64,000 nt of DNA from a virus. The notes under the pieces are model-generated. The model was not told the DNA's origin, made no database searches, and saw nothing but the letters and a program-made list of their open reading frames with translations. The stretch is from the IMG/VR virus record IMGVR_UViG_3300032093_000109, positions 1 through 64,000 of that record; one strand, 5' to 3'. The position numbers were made by a program, and so were the translations under genes. This document shows positions 40,801 through 49,910 of this stretch, piece after piece; within the stretch, counting starts at the first letter, position 1, and every line of letters starts with the position of its first letter.

Positions 40801-40920
40801 AAGAACCTGACCGCCAAGACGGACGGCCCAGATATGCGGGTGCAGGCCATCTGTATCTCGCAACCTCAGTCAGATGCACAAGCGGACGCGGATGCAGACG
40901 CGCTGGACAATGCGGATTAA
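37876..40920 (+). CDS. Primase-polymerase/helicase fusion
   Basis: The 1014-residue protein has an archaeo-eukaryotic primase (AEP)-like part: SLFIDIDCN (about residues 77-85, D-x-D), SSGAGVHAYWPL (about 135-146) and TADAARVMRVIDTTN. It also has a zinc-type CSSCPHF and a C-terminal ATPase with TSRGSGTGKSLGL (about 629-641) and SSPLITDEITQ. This is a primase-polymerase joined to a DUF927/D5-like helicase. It would prime and unwind phage DNA. A HTH gene lies upstream and the last rightward gene overlaps its end. Confidence 0.85.
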   Translation: MLPLEFLAVVLPSAGHGHYCVAELSTPKKSHVFKTTLGDLQPTLDKFNSVPYDTYVAMATFEEPGKRIAKNARFLRSLFIDIDCNHKLDIPDAEGNIAPREYPSAKAAVHAIDKFLEDSGLGALGQPWLASSGAGVHAYWPLSDDVSVEDWKPIAENFKSLCKQYGLEIDFTVTADAARVMRVIDTTNTGTKGIKKVRGVTRSKLVSQGDIFDLDDLAKAIRTKLVAPSFETKQALMLPGARPNAAKSSTALKLFADSKTSFKKILNASVQGTGCGQLVYYMENATKDGLEPLWRGLLSWAKCCEDDGLKYAQRLSDLHPYEPERMQQKWQEIKGPYPCLKMDGENPGICSSCPHFGKITNPLGLGRVVEFDTTEKEISLAPREVQPEYHDESSVDEELDAYYEAEDSEAAAAPTVTRPSAPRGFGYGRTGGVYMERSDEDADGKTTTKQIMLLPFDLFVVRLLKANNEHTVHMIYDRKEGPQEIMLPQKAVVSKDETVKSLASQNVIAQFGAGNDKNLFEYVRACVNEASTNQQAVKVPDHCGWQEDNSYVHNYKVFRPHKKTVSMPMQGMENVNHGMNAYGTMEQWQKFMNMLIAKEMYEVLTIFLCSASAPLMRFTGINGLTYHFTSRGSGTGKSLGLDAGASLWGSPLGYRVSRDTSPVAFQQRLGLLHSSPLITDEITQKNRNAEMEWLPSFLFDMAEGKGKERMEAGANRERINTTYWRTVALLTSNNPAVDYLTGTRAHSSEGELRRLLELTMETQLSWTPDEVTIIKSLADNCGHAAPVFIQYMVDNFDKVRELTNLTTARMYKELEATNDERYWMAGVGTAMAAGILLGPKHTNVVNLPLRKILEVFRGMVDNMREHTRKSQRAATDILNMFVRENYGKMVNVVYLDHKIQVLANGLDASTDNDLAENKSMTRTVVMGRVERGVTVGMTDFYIEERVMRAFCSGKSFGYSDFKRQIEKVYPTKYCRKNLTAKTDGPDMRVQAICISQPQSDAQADADADALDNAD

Positions 40921-41101
40921 CTACCCATGGGACAGGCTGGAGAAAGGGCAGGGGTTCTTCATCCCTGCCCTCGACCTTGAGAAAGCCAGAGAAGACGGAC
41001 TGATTGCAGCTATGCAGGTCCGCTTCTTCTACCCCCACTACATGTACGTCATCAAGGACGGACTCATTGGGGTCTGGTTCTACCGAACGCCCATCACTTA
41101 G
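40910..41101 (+). CDS. Small conserved phage protein at the end of the early region (63 aa)
   Basis: The ATG at 40910 overlaps the primase stop. The protein (PWDRLEKGQGFFIPALDLEKAREDGLIAAMQ..YVIKDGLIGVWFYR) resembles small phage proteins with GFF(I/V)P-x-L-D-L. Its stop overlaps the convergent 2914-residue gene by 8 bp. No terminator hairpin was seen here. Confidence 0.65.
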   Translation: MRINYPWDRLEKGQGFFIPALDLEKAREDGLIAAMQVRFFYPHYMYVIKDGLIGVWFYRTPIT

Positions 41102-44100
41102 CCATCCGCGCAACCTCTTTGACCTGCTCCGCCAGCTTGCGCTGGTACAAGTCAATCTCGTTCAGGCGCTCGCGCTTCTCTGCGGCGCTGAAGTCCGGGT
41201 CGCTGTTGATGGCTCGGCGCATCGCAGCCAGCTCACCCATGGCCTGTTGGAAGCTACCACCGGTAGAGCTCAGCGCGATCTCACGTGCATACTTGTCGGC
41301 GAAGGCCCGTGCCTCGGCCTGACGGCCGTCCGTGACCAACCGCTTGAACGTGCCGGCTGCCTGCTGCCAGTCCTCAACATCCGCGTACACCGACGCCACG
41401 ATACCGCGCCCGTTGTTGGGTTGGAACGCAGCGCCGAAGAATGGTGTCTCGGTGAGCTTGCTCTCGGCGTTCTCTCCTGCAGTGTCGCTGTTGAACGGGC
41501 GCAGTACCGGGTTGACCAAAGACATTGTCAAGATACCAAGGCTGCCGGTGTAGCCGCGAACCAAGTGCTCGACCTGCAGCGGAGACACGCCGACTTGTCC
41601 CATCAGCTTGGCCAGCTCCGTGGTGTTGGGGCGGTAGCGCTCGGCCGGGATGGTGCCCAGTTCGCGCTGGCTCTCGATCGGTGCCTTGGTAAAGAAGCTG
41701 TAGTTGGCCATCGACTCAATGATGGGCTTGGCAATCGTTGGGATGTCGCCGGGAATGGACATACCCAGAACGTGACGCAAGCCCTTCAGTGTGTCCTTGG
41801 ATTCGGCATCATTAAACGCTGCGTTGAAAATCAACTCAGGGATGGCTTTGGCCACAGCACCGACTTCAAACGGGATTGGTATCCGAATCGCCGCCTCAAG
41901 TCCGGGTACAGGGATGAACCAGTTCATGGCCCGTTCTTCTGGCGTGGCGTTTTTGTACGCCTCGTCGTCTTGCATGGCCACAGCGTACGCCAAGGTAGCG
42001 CCCATCATCAATGCTGCGCGTTGGTACAGCTTCTGACGAACCTGCAGCTTGTCTTGGAAGACCGTTTCGCCCGTCACACCCGTGCGCCAGACCGAGTCCA
42101 GACCTTGGAGCTGAGCGTTGAAGAACGGGATCAGCGTGGAGATCATGTACAGGCTGGTGGACGTACCCCGGCGTGAGAAGTTCATCACCTCGGCGGCACC
42201 CAGCGCGGCTTCGAAGTGGCTCATGCCTTGCTCACGGTACTTGTCGTACAGCACAGCGCGGGTAGCGGTATCGCCTTGCAGGGCGAAGTTGTCCAGACTC
42301 TGCATTGCAGAACTCCAGCTCATGCCGCCTTGATTGGCCAAGTCCCGCAGGGTGCGTGAGGCGTCGTTAAAGTCGCCCGTCATCACGTTGGAGCTGACAG
42401 CGCCGGAGCGCATGAGTTTAATTTCGGTTGGGCTCAGGCCACGGCGAATCTTCGTCATCTCTTTGATCGAGCTGACAATAGGCGTGAAGTTCAAGCCCGT
42501 GACCATCCAAGCGTGCAATGGGTCACGGATCATCTGGCGGATCATGTACAGGGGCATGCGAACAATAGACGAGCGCAGCCATTGCGTTGGCATACCAGCA
42601 ATTTTCAGCGCCGTAGGTACGGACGCTTTGATACCGTGCAGACCTTGGAGCAGTAGCTCGGCAGGAATATCTTTGGGGAACAGGTCCGCATCTAACTTGA
42701 CCCAGAACGACTTGCCGGCCTGCTTGAAACGAATTGAGTTGGCCGGACCCTCGCCTTCGACGATCGTACCCATACCCAAGCTCTGCACCATGTACCCTAC
42801 ATCACGCGCTTGCAAGTTTTGCATGGACATGCGGGTGAGCAACTGGGCGTTCTGCATCACGCTCTCAGTAAAGCCGAGGAAGTCTTTCTCCCCGCCAACC
42901 AAGTCCTTGAGCTGGGGCTGCTGAATGACGTTACCAATTGTGCGGCGGGTGTTACCCACAAGCATCTCGATGTTGCCGTTATCCGTCTGGCGATAAAACG
43001 GCACGTAGTTACCGCTCTTAAAGTAGTTCCACTCCGCGTTTGTGAAGACGCCCGCAGCGTGCGCAAAGTCCAGCATACCTAAGTTGTACTCACGGAACTC
43101 TTTCTCCGCCTGCTCAAACGCTTGCTTGACCTTGGGGTTCTTTGCGATGAACTCCTTCTGCTCACGGATTTCTCGAACAGTTGGAGGGTTGCGCATGTTG
43201 AGCACCTCATACCCGCGCTTGTCGCCCTCAATACGCTTGATCTGCATGTACTTGTAGAACTGCTCTTCGACGGCCTTCATGTTGCCGATGTCTGGCACAG
43301 CGCCGCGCAGGGTCTGCAGTACCTTCATGACCGACGGCTTCTTGTCATCCACGTCTACGCCGAAGTAACCCTTCTCGTCCTTGACCAACTTCAAAGGGCC
43401 GTTCAAAAGGGCTTGGTGTACAAAACGGTTGATCTCACTGTACAAGCGCATGTAGATGCGTGTCTGCATGGCATCGGTCTCGGTCAGCTTCTTGCCGCTT
43501 AGACCCATCTGCACCAGAGCTTCACGTGCGCCCCATGCGTCCAGTGTTTTGACGCGCAGACCCAGCGCCCATGTGGAAAGCTTTTCGTTGAAGGTTTTGC
43601 TGCGTTGATCGCTGCCGCCGAAGGACCGCCGCATGCTCTCAGGCACATTGGCGTTGTACTTGGCGTTGTCGCCGGGGACGATACCCCGCATGACCGAGGC
43701 GACGCGGGCAGCCGCGATAGGCTGTGCAGGAGCAAACAGCTTGTAGATGTTCTCGACGGCTTGGTCAGAAACAGTCTTTGGCGAGAAGCCCAGCATGCGC
43801 AGAATAGCGTCGTACATGCGCTGCAGAACACCGCGCTCGTCCAGCATGTTGCGCAGCTTGTTGTTGGACATTACCTCGGAGACCATCTCTTCCACGGAGT
43901 ACTTGGCGTACTCGCGGTTGAAACGGGGGTCGGCCTGCACTTTTGCAAACAGGCTTTCCAAGTCTTGACGGGCTTGGCGCTGCTCGGGGGTCAGTGTGGC
44001 TGGGTCTGCGCGGAGCAAAGTCAAGGTAGCGGGGTGCACCACCTCGTGCAAGAACGCTTCCTCAGTCATGCCGGTGACGCTGCTGATCTGGACCTGCATG

Positions 44101-47100
44101 TCTTTGCCGACGTACAAACCTTCCACAGGCACGCCGTTGGAGTCCACCACGTTGGGGTTGGAGACGAGCGTCACACCTTTGAGGTACGGGGCCACGAGCT
44201 TAGCCAGCTCACGCACGAAAGGCGTGGAGCCTTCTTCTTGCAGACGGACCAAAGCGTCTTCCAGATTACCGGAGCGCACTTCTTCCTTGACCGTGGTGGG
44301 CAGCTCTGTGGTTGGGCGAGCGTCGTAATCCGCGTTTCGGATTACAGAGGCGTGAGTGTCGTCTCCGTAGTACATGTCACCGATAACGTCCTGCAAGTAG
44401 TTTGCTTCTTTGGACGCTTTTGGTGCGCGTGTTGGTTGCTTTTTCTTTTTCTTCTCGGCAGCAACGACCGCCTCTACGATTGGGGTAGCCTCTGCCTTGG
44501 CATCTTGCAGTTCTTTTGCGATCTTGTTGGCTGTCTTCTGCTCTTTCTTTCCAACAGGTGTGTCGCGTTGCTTGGTGCCGCGTGCCTCTTCAATCTTGGT
44601 CTCAGGCACGGGGACGTTCTTGTCATTGATGCTTTCTTCAGACGCAGTGCGAAGCTTACGAGGCGCTGCAGATTGCTTTCGAGTAGCAGGGCCTGTGCTC
44701 TGCGTATTCGCTGCGTTCTGGATGTCGCGTAACTGGCTCAGTTTGTAGCGGTACTCACCCAGCAACGCCCTAGCGTTTTGAGTAGCAACGGAGTCACCGC
44801 TTTCTTGCGCGGCGTCAAAGTCTGCCTGCGCATCTTTAACTTGTTGCTCCGCATCCGACAACGCCTTGGCGTTTACATTACGGGGTTCGGCCAAACGTGC
44901 TTGACGTGCCTCGTTCAAACCGTCCAGCTTAGTCTGCGCTGCAGCAAGCGCGGCTTCTGCGTTCTTGACGGCTTTGGGTTTGCCTTGTTCTTTGGCTGCA
45001 TCCAACGCAGCCCGCACGTTTCTGACTTGCTTCTCGGCGGCACTGATTGCATCCAGTTCGCGGTCTCGCGTCTCGGCCATTTGAGCGGCTTGCTCTTGGC
45101 GCTGCTGTTCCGGCGTTTTAATGGCGGTTTTGGTAACACCCGTTCTGCGGCCAATCTTGGCGTCGCGTTCGTTGAGTTGCTTCAACAGGTTGTCGATCTT
45201 CTGCTGCTGCTTAGCCCGCTTCGGCTTCTCAAGTTCTGCACGGTTTGCCCCGCGCTCGACGGCCTTACGCTCTTTCTGGTTAAGCAGCTCCCCTGCCAAC
45301 TTATCGCGTTCTTTGGCGAGGTTCTCCAAAATAATCGCTCGGGCGCGTAAATCGTCCTGCAGGGTAGCGTCGCGCTTTTCTCTGCTGAGTTCCACCTCGG
45401 CCTCTACTGCGCGAAGGGCGGCAACCGCTGCAGCACGCTCGTCTGCACTCAAAGCAACGAGGTTTTTATCCACACCGCTTTCAACCCGCGCAATAAGCTC
45501 AGCCACCTTGTCTTTACCTAGATCACTGATGATGTCTTGAATCTGTTCACGGCGCTTTTCGAAGGACACCAGTGTGCGTGACGAGTAGACCGGCAACAGC
45601 GCTTCAATAGCCGCTTGTGTGTCTTTGCGCTCTGCCTTGGGTGCGACGCGGACGTTGCGGCGTTCGGTTTCTTTTTGTTTACCCTTGATGGCGTCTTTGT
45701 AGCGGTTAACCGCTTCGCGCATGGCGTCGGACTGCCGCGCCAACTCTGTCAGCTGCGCTTCAAGGGGTTTAACCAGCGCATCCATGCGAGTCTTCAAACC
45801 GGCTTCAACGTCTGCACGAATAGTGCGGGCCACGTCGGCGTCGGAACGCAACGCGTTGAGCTCTTGCACCAACTCCGGATCAGCACCCAGCGCTTTGAGC
45901 GCGGCATCGAGGCTACGCTTAGCGTTGTTGCGTGCTGTTGTCAGACCTGTCATGCGGCGGGACAGCGTGCGCAGCTCAAGCTGCAACGCAATATCTTTCT
46001 GCAAAAAGTCCAGTGTGCGCTCGTCTTTGCGTGCCGCCGGGTCAGTGGTCCACCAGAAACTGCGCATCTCGTTGATGAGTTTCTGATGTGTGTCTTGCAC
46101 TTGCTTTTGAAGGCGTTGCAGCTCGTCTTTATCCGCAACCAGTGCGGCGTAATCGGGGGTCTTTTGGCTGACGCGCACATTTGTGCCGTACAGTTTGTTC
46201 CAAGCCTCGTCGTATTTTTTCTTAGCGGCGTTGTAGAACGACGTGTAGCCTTGCAAAGTACGCAAGGTGTTCTTGACCTTGGTGACACGCTCGTCTTTTT
46301 GCTTTTCGCGCTTCTCGATAGCGTCGATGGCTGCGCTGAAATCCGCCTGCTGCGTTTCAATTTGGCTGGTGATTTGCTCCGAAGCAATCTTGGCTTCCGT
46401 CAGTTTGGCATATGCGTTCCAGTACGCCATGTTGAACGGCAACAGCGCTTCGTCCATGTCCGCTTGCAGTTCCGACAGAGCTTTTTTGGTTTCTTGCACC
46501 AACGCTTCTGCCACTGCTTTTTCAGGTGAGCCGTCAAGCTCTTGCTGAGCAGCGTTGCGCTGCGCGATCAGCCGCGCAATTTCTTCCTGCAACTCTTTTG
46601 CGCGTGTTTCCAGAGGGGCCATAAGCTTCTGCGCACGGGCTTGCGTTTCGCCAACAAGGTCAAGCGCGTCTCGCACTTGAGCCAACTCGGTGCTGGCCAT
46701 GTAATTGTCGAAGTCGAGGAAGTCGGAGAACAGGGTGCCGATGTCTGCGGCAAACATGTCGGTTTGAACGGCACGGCGAACTTCGCCCGTGGCACGGCGA
46801 TCCATGCCGCCTTCTTTGCCTTCGCGGCTGGTGCCACGCAGTGCTTCGCGCTCTTTGGGTGTGTACGCACGCCCCGCACGCTCAGTGACTTGCTCGGTCT
46901 CGGAGCGCTTTGCTTCGTCAATGTTGCGCAGAATGGCTTGCACTTCTTTGCGAAGCGTGGGGGACGGGTTGCCTGTGGTCAGGCCGTACAAATACTCGCC
47001 GACAATTTCTGTCGCGCTCTCGCCATCGACGCTTGCTTTTTTGATACCGGGCAAGTCGTCTTGGACGCGCTCAAACAATGCGCCATCTTCGTCAGACAAG

Positions 47101-49838
47101 CGGTTGGGATCAACGCGCTCAACCAGCTTGTCGAGCATTGCGTCCGTGATACGTGCAGGGGTAAGCGTCCGTTCAACACCCGCGCCGCGTTTGGGGGCGA
47201 TGGCTTTATTGCGGATTTCGTTCAAACCTTCTTCGATCGACTTGGCTGCAGCGTAGCGGTTGGCGAATGTGCGACGGCCGGGTATACGGCCTTCTTTACG
47301 CGCAACGCCCATACCAGTGCCAGTCACGGCACCCTGCGCTTCAGGACTATCTTCCGGTACCAAGACGCGTTCGCCGTTGAGCTCGACTTCAACCATGTCG
47401 CGGGTATCGCCAAAACGGTCTTTCAACTCTTGCACTTGCTCTTTGGCAGCAGCAATAATCTGAGTCCGCTCCATGGCTGTGACAGGTTCGCCACGAACGG
47501 CTTCGATCTCGTTGACCAGCGTGTTGTACACCTGCTGTTCAGCGGCGTCCAGTTCATTCTGTTTGGCTTTACCTTTGTTGAAACGGTCAAGCAGCGTCAC
47601 GGTTTTGGCGTACGCAACGGCGCGAGCATCGGAGGCAGTTTGCGCAAGCCTTACGTCTTGCGGCTGCTTGGAGCCGAACACTTCTTGCAACGCACGGGTG
47701 TCTGTGCCACGAGGCGTGCTTTCTTTGGTTTCGCGCTGCTTGAGTTCTCGCAGTTCCTCAATGGTTCGCTCTGCCGCTTTTTTGTCGCCAAGAACACGCG
47801 CAAGCTGCAAATCGGCCTCAAGTTTGGCCCGAGTAGGCGTGCCGTCAACAACGCCGGAACCGCTGACAACATCTGACCGCAAGGTATCTTGTGGAAAGAG
47901 AGTTCCCTGCGCGGTTTGGCTGGTGTCCATACGCGCCAGCTTATTGATTTCGTCAAGCTCCGCCCGCAGTTCGCGCTCTCGAATTGCATAGCTAGCGGGG
48001 CGCGAGCCCATGTCCCGTAGGGCTTGTATCTCTCGCTCAATTTCGGCACGTCGGGCGTCTGCTTGCTCTCGCCCAATACCCATCTCGGAACCAAGCTGGC
48101 TCAAACGACTACGCAACCCTGCGCGAACCAAGTTAGCCTGCTCTATACTCATGCCCGGTAGCGCACCTCGGGTCTGGGCAACCGCCATAGCGCGGCCGGG
48201 GTCTTCTGCCAGAGCCTCGATCATCTGCTCGCCCGACAGCCGCACACCTTGGCTGGCGTCAATACCGGCCAGTGCCAACTCAGGGTTGTTGTCGATGGCT
48301 TCTTGCTTGGCGCGTTGTGTGGCCGCACTCAGTTGCTGCTGCACGTAGTACGGAATCTGTTCTTCTGCAGAAACAGGTGCTGATGGGAACGCTTCTGCGT
48401 CCACGCCTTCAGGCAAAGCTTCGCCGGACATGACGGCGCGGCGGCGGGGGGCACCTGTGCGAGGGTCACGCGTCGGGGTGCTTGGGATGCCAATGTCTTC
48501 TGCCAGCGCATCTTCAGGCGTCATTTCGGTCATGCGCTTGAGCTGGTTGATGCGTGGGGCCAAACCTTGGTACTGCTCTTTAAGCGCGTCGTACCCAACC
48601 TGCTGGCGCACTGCGCGAATCTGGTTGCTGATGTTGGTGTTGTGCTCACGGTCTTCATCGACCGTGGGGGAGTTCTTGACGATCTTGCGCTTTTGTTCTT
48701 GCAGGCTCTGGAGCTGCTGCGTGGCTTGCTCGTACTTGCTGGCGATGTCCAACGCGTATTCGTCGGACGCTTTGTAGTCGGCGTCTTTTTTGGCTTCTTG
48801 GGCAAGGCGCTCTTCTTCTGCCTTGCGGGCAGCAATACTCATGGAGCGATCGGGCAGGGCCACGCCCAGTGCCGCGCCACCCAGACCACCGGCCAACGCT
48901 TCTTGCGTGGCTTGACCCGCCACACCGGTAAACGCATCCACATCGCGCCCAGTGCGTTGCAAAGCCAAGTTGGCAGCCAAGCGCTCTTGACCGCCCTGCA
49001 GACCTTCGAGTGGGAATTCACCAGCGGCTGCAGTCAGACCCGTAGCTCCGCGCTCGCCAATACGCTTGGCTAAAGCCTGCTGGGCAGCGCCTGCCTGTGC
49101 ACGAACACCACCGGGAATCAATCTTTCAGCACCGGTCGAGCCGGCCACAACACCCAAACCACCGCCCAGCAAGATTTGGTCCAAGTTCTCACCGACGTAA
49201 CTTTGCGCACGGGCAGCGGCGGCTTGCGCTTCTTCAGGGGACTTTTTGTCTTCGAGCTCAGCTTGGAGCACCGCTTCATAGACGTTCTGTTTTACAGCGC
49301 CTGCACCTTGGGCGCCACCGATCGCACCGCGCACCGCCATGATGGCGCGTGCACCCAAACCAATTTTTGCCAAAGGCAGTGTGGCCACCATGGGCGCGAA
49401 GGAGCCCAGTGCAGAGGCGGTTGTCTGAATAGGCGCTTCAAGGACGTTGAGCAGACCGGCCTTAATTTCTTCCCAAGTGGAGCCGGACTCTTCGGCCTTC
49501 TTCATGCGAGCAGCTTGCGCTTGCAACTCGGCTTGGCGGCTGGTGCTCAGGCCCTTCTGGAGGGACTCGCCTGTCTCTGCAAGGTAGCGGGATGCTGCGT
49601 TGTCTGCACCAAAAATACTGGTTAAAGCACCAGTAGCCCCGACTGCGCCAGACGCAAACGAGCGCCCGAGATCGCCCAAGTAAGAACCTTGCTCTTTTGG
49701 TGGCTCTGGTGGGGGTGCAACTTCTTCTTGAAAAGCATCCGGAAAAAGCTGCATTGCCGCTAAGTACGCGTCTTCTGGACGTTGCCCCTTGCGGAGTTCA
49801 ACAAGGTCACCGTTCGGGAGCTCAACGTATTGGGGCAT
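41094..49838 (-). CDS. Giant polyvalent internal virion protein (2914 aa)
   Basis: The N-terminal 330 residues have hydrophobic Gly/Ala helices (GAVGATGALTSIFGADN) suited to membrane insertion. The middle (about 330-1700) is very long coiled coil. A zincin motif FLHEVVHP lies at H1931-H1935, with KYSVEEMVSEVMS after it as a possible third ligand. The C-terminal part (about 2460 onwards) has RGLSPTEIKLMRSGAVSSN, a block that recalls LPD38 polyvalent-protein regions. It is the longest gene in the window and the last of the tail/internal cluster. It probably enters the host with the DNA. Confidence 0.75.
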   Translation of the reverse strand: MPQYVELPNGDLVELRKGQRPEDAYLAAMQLFPDAFQEEVAPPPEPPKEQGSYLGDLGRSFASGAVGATGALTSIFGADNAASRYLAETGESLQKGLSTSRQAELQAQAARMKKAEESGSTWEEIKAGLLNVLEAPIQTTASALGSFAPMVATLPLAKIGLGARAIMAVRGAIGGAQGAGAVKQNVYEAVLQAELEDKKSPEEAQAAAARAQSYVGENLDQILLGGGLGVVAGSTGAERLIPGGVRAQAGAAQQALAKRIGERGATGLTAAAGEFPLEGLQGGQERLAANLALQRTGRDVDAFTGVAGQATQEALAGGLGGAALGVALPDRSMSIAARKAEEERLAQEAKKDADYKASDEYALDIASKYEQATQQLQSLQEQKRKIVKNSPTVDEDREHNTNISNQIRAVRQQVGYDALKEQYQGLAPRINQLKRMTEMTPEDALAEDIGIPSTPTRDPRTGAPRRRAVMSGEALPEGVDAEAFPSAPVSAEEQIPYYVQQQLSAATQRAKQEAIDNNPELALAGIDASQGVRLSGEQMIEALAEDPGRAMAVAQTRGALPGMSIEQANLVRAGLRSRLSQLGSEMGIGREQADARRAEIEREIQALRDMGSRPASYAIRERELRAELDEINKLARMDTSQTAQGTLFPQDTLRSDVVSGSGVVDGTPTRAKLEADLQLARVLGDKKAAERTIEELRELKQRETKESTPRGTDTRALQEVFGSKQPQDVRLAQTASDARAVAYAKTVTLLDRFNKGKAKQNELDAAEQQVYNTLVNEIEAVRGEPVTAMERTQIIAAAKEQVQELKDRFGDTRDMVEVELNGERVLVPEDSPEAQGAVTGTGMGVARKEGRIPGRRTFANRYAAAKSIEEGLNEIRNKAIAPKRGAGVERTLTPARITDAMLDKLVERVDPNRLSDEDGALFERVQDDLPGIKKASVDGESATEIVGEYLYGLTTGNPSPTLRKEVQAILRNIDEAKRSETEQVTERAGRAYTPKEREALRGTSREGKEGGMDRRATGEVRRAVQTDMFAADIGTLFSDFLDFDNYMASTELAQVRDALDLVGETQARAQKLMAPLETRAKELQEEIARLIAQRNAAQQELDGSPEKAVAEALVQETKKALSELQADMDEALLPFNMAYWNAYAKLTEAKIASEQITSQIETQQADFSAAIDAIEKREKQKDERVTKVKNTLRTLQGYTSFYNAAKKKYDEAWNKLYGTNVRVSQKTPDYAALVADKDELQRLQKQVQDTHQKLINEMRSFWWTTDPAARKDERTLDFLQKDIALQLELRTLSRRMTGLTTARNNAKRSLDAALKALGADPELVQELNALRSDADVARTIRADVEAGLKTRMDALVKPLEAQLTELARQSDAMREAVNRYKDAIKGKQKETERRNVRVAPKAERKDTQAAIEALLPVYSSRTLVSFEKRREQIQDIISDLGKDKVAELIARVESGVDKNLVALSADERAAAVAALRAVEAEVELSREKRDATLQDDLRARAIILENLAKERDKLAGELLNQKERKAVERGANRAELEKPKRAKQQQKIDNLLKQLNERDAKIGRRTGVTKTAIKTPEQQRQEQAAQMAETRDRELDAISAAEKQVRNVRAALDAAKEQGKPKAVKNAEAALAAAQTKLDGLNEARQARLAEPRNVNAKALSDAEQQVKDAQADFDAAQESGDSVATQNARALLGEYRYKLSQLRDIQNAANTQSTGPATRKQSAAPRKLRTASEESINDKNVPVPETKIEEARGTKQRDTPVGKKEQKTANKIAKELQDAKAEATPIVEAVVAAEKKKKKQPTRAPKASKEANYLQDVIGDMYYGDDTHASVIRNADYDARPTTELPTTVKEEVRSGNLEDALVRLQEEGSTPFVRELAKLVAPYLKGVTLVSNPNVVDSNGVPVEGLYVGKDMQVQISSVTGMTEEAFLHEVVHPATLTLLRADPATLTPEQRQARQDLESLFAKVQADPRFNREYAKYSVEEMVSEVMSNNKLRNMLDERGVLQRMYDAILRMLGFSPKTVSDQAVENIYKLFAPAQPIAAARVASVMRGIVPGDNAKYNANVPESMRRSFGGSDQRSKTFNEKLSTWALGLRVKTLDAWGAREALVQMGLSGKKLTETDAMQTRIYMRLYSEINRFVHQALLNGPLKLVKDEKGYFGVDVDDKKPSVMKVLQTLRGAVPDIGNMKAVEEQFYKYMQIKRIEGDKRGYEVLNMRNPPTVREIREQKEFIAKNPKVKQAFEQAEKEFREYNLGMLDFAHAAGVFTNAEWNYFKSGNYVPFYRQTDNGNIEMLVGNTRRTIGNVIQQPQLKDLVGGEKDFLGFTESVMQNAQLLTRMSMQNLQARDVGYMVQSLGMGTIVEGEGPANSIRFKQAGKSFWVKLDADLFPKDIPAELLLQGLHGIKASVPTALKIAGMPTQWLRSSIVRMPLYMIRQMIRDPLHAWMVTGLNFTPIVSSIKEMTKIRRGLSPTEIKLMRSGAVSSNVMTGDFNDASRTLRDLANQGGMSWSSAMQSLDNFALQGDTATRAVLYDKYREQGMSHFEAALGAAEVMNFSRRGTSTSLYMISTLIPFFNAQLQGLDSVWRTGVTGETVFQDKLQVRQKLYQRAALMMGATLAYAVAMQDDEAYKNATPEERAMNWFIPVPGLEAAIRIPIPFEVGAVAKAIPELIFNAAFNDAESKDTLKGLRHVLGMSIPGDIPTIAKPIIESMANYSFFTKAPIESQRELGTIPAERYRPNTTELAKLMGQVGVSPLQVEHLVRGYTGSLGILTMSLVNPVLRPFNSDTAGENAESKLTETPFFGAAFQPNNGRGIVASVYADVEDWQQAAGTFKRLVTDGRQAEARAFADKYAREIALSSTGGSFQQAMGELAAMRRAINSDPDFSAAEKRERLNEIDLYQRKLAEQVKEVARMAK

Positions 49839-49910
49839 GGCAGTGTCTTTTCAGCGGTTGTTTCAAAAGCAGCGCGAAGCCGAACCCGCGCCGCCCCTAT
49901 TCTACGGCGT

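Noticed and set aside
46542-47876. 444-codon plus-strand frame inside the 2914-residue gene
   Set aside because: It is opposite a coding coiled coil with clear frame preference; the product has no domain.
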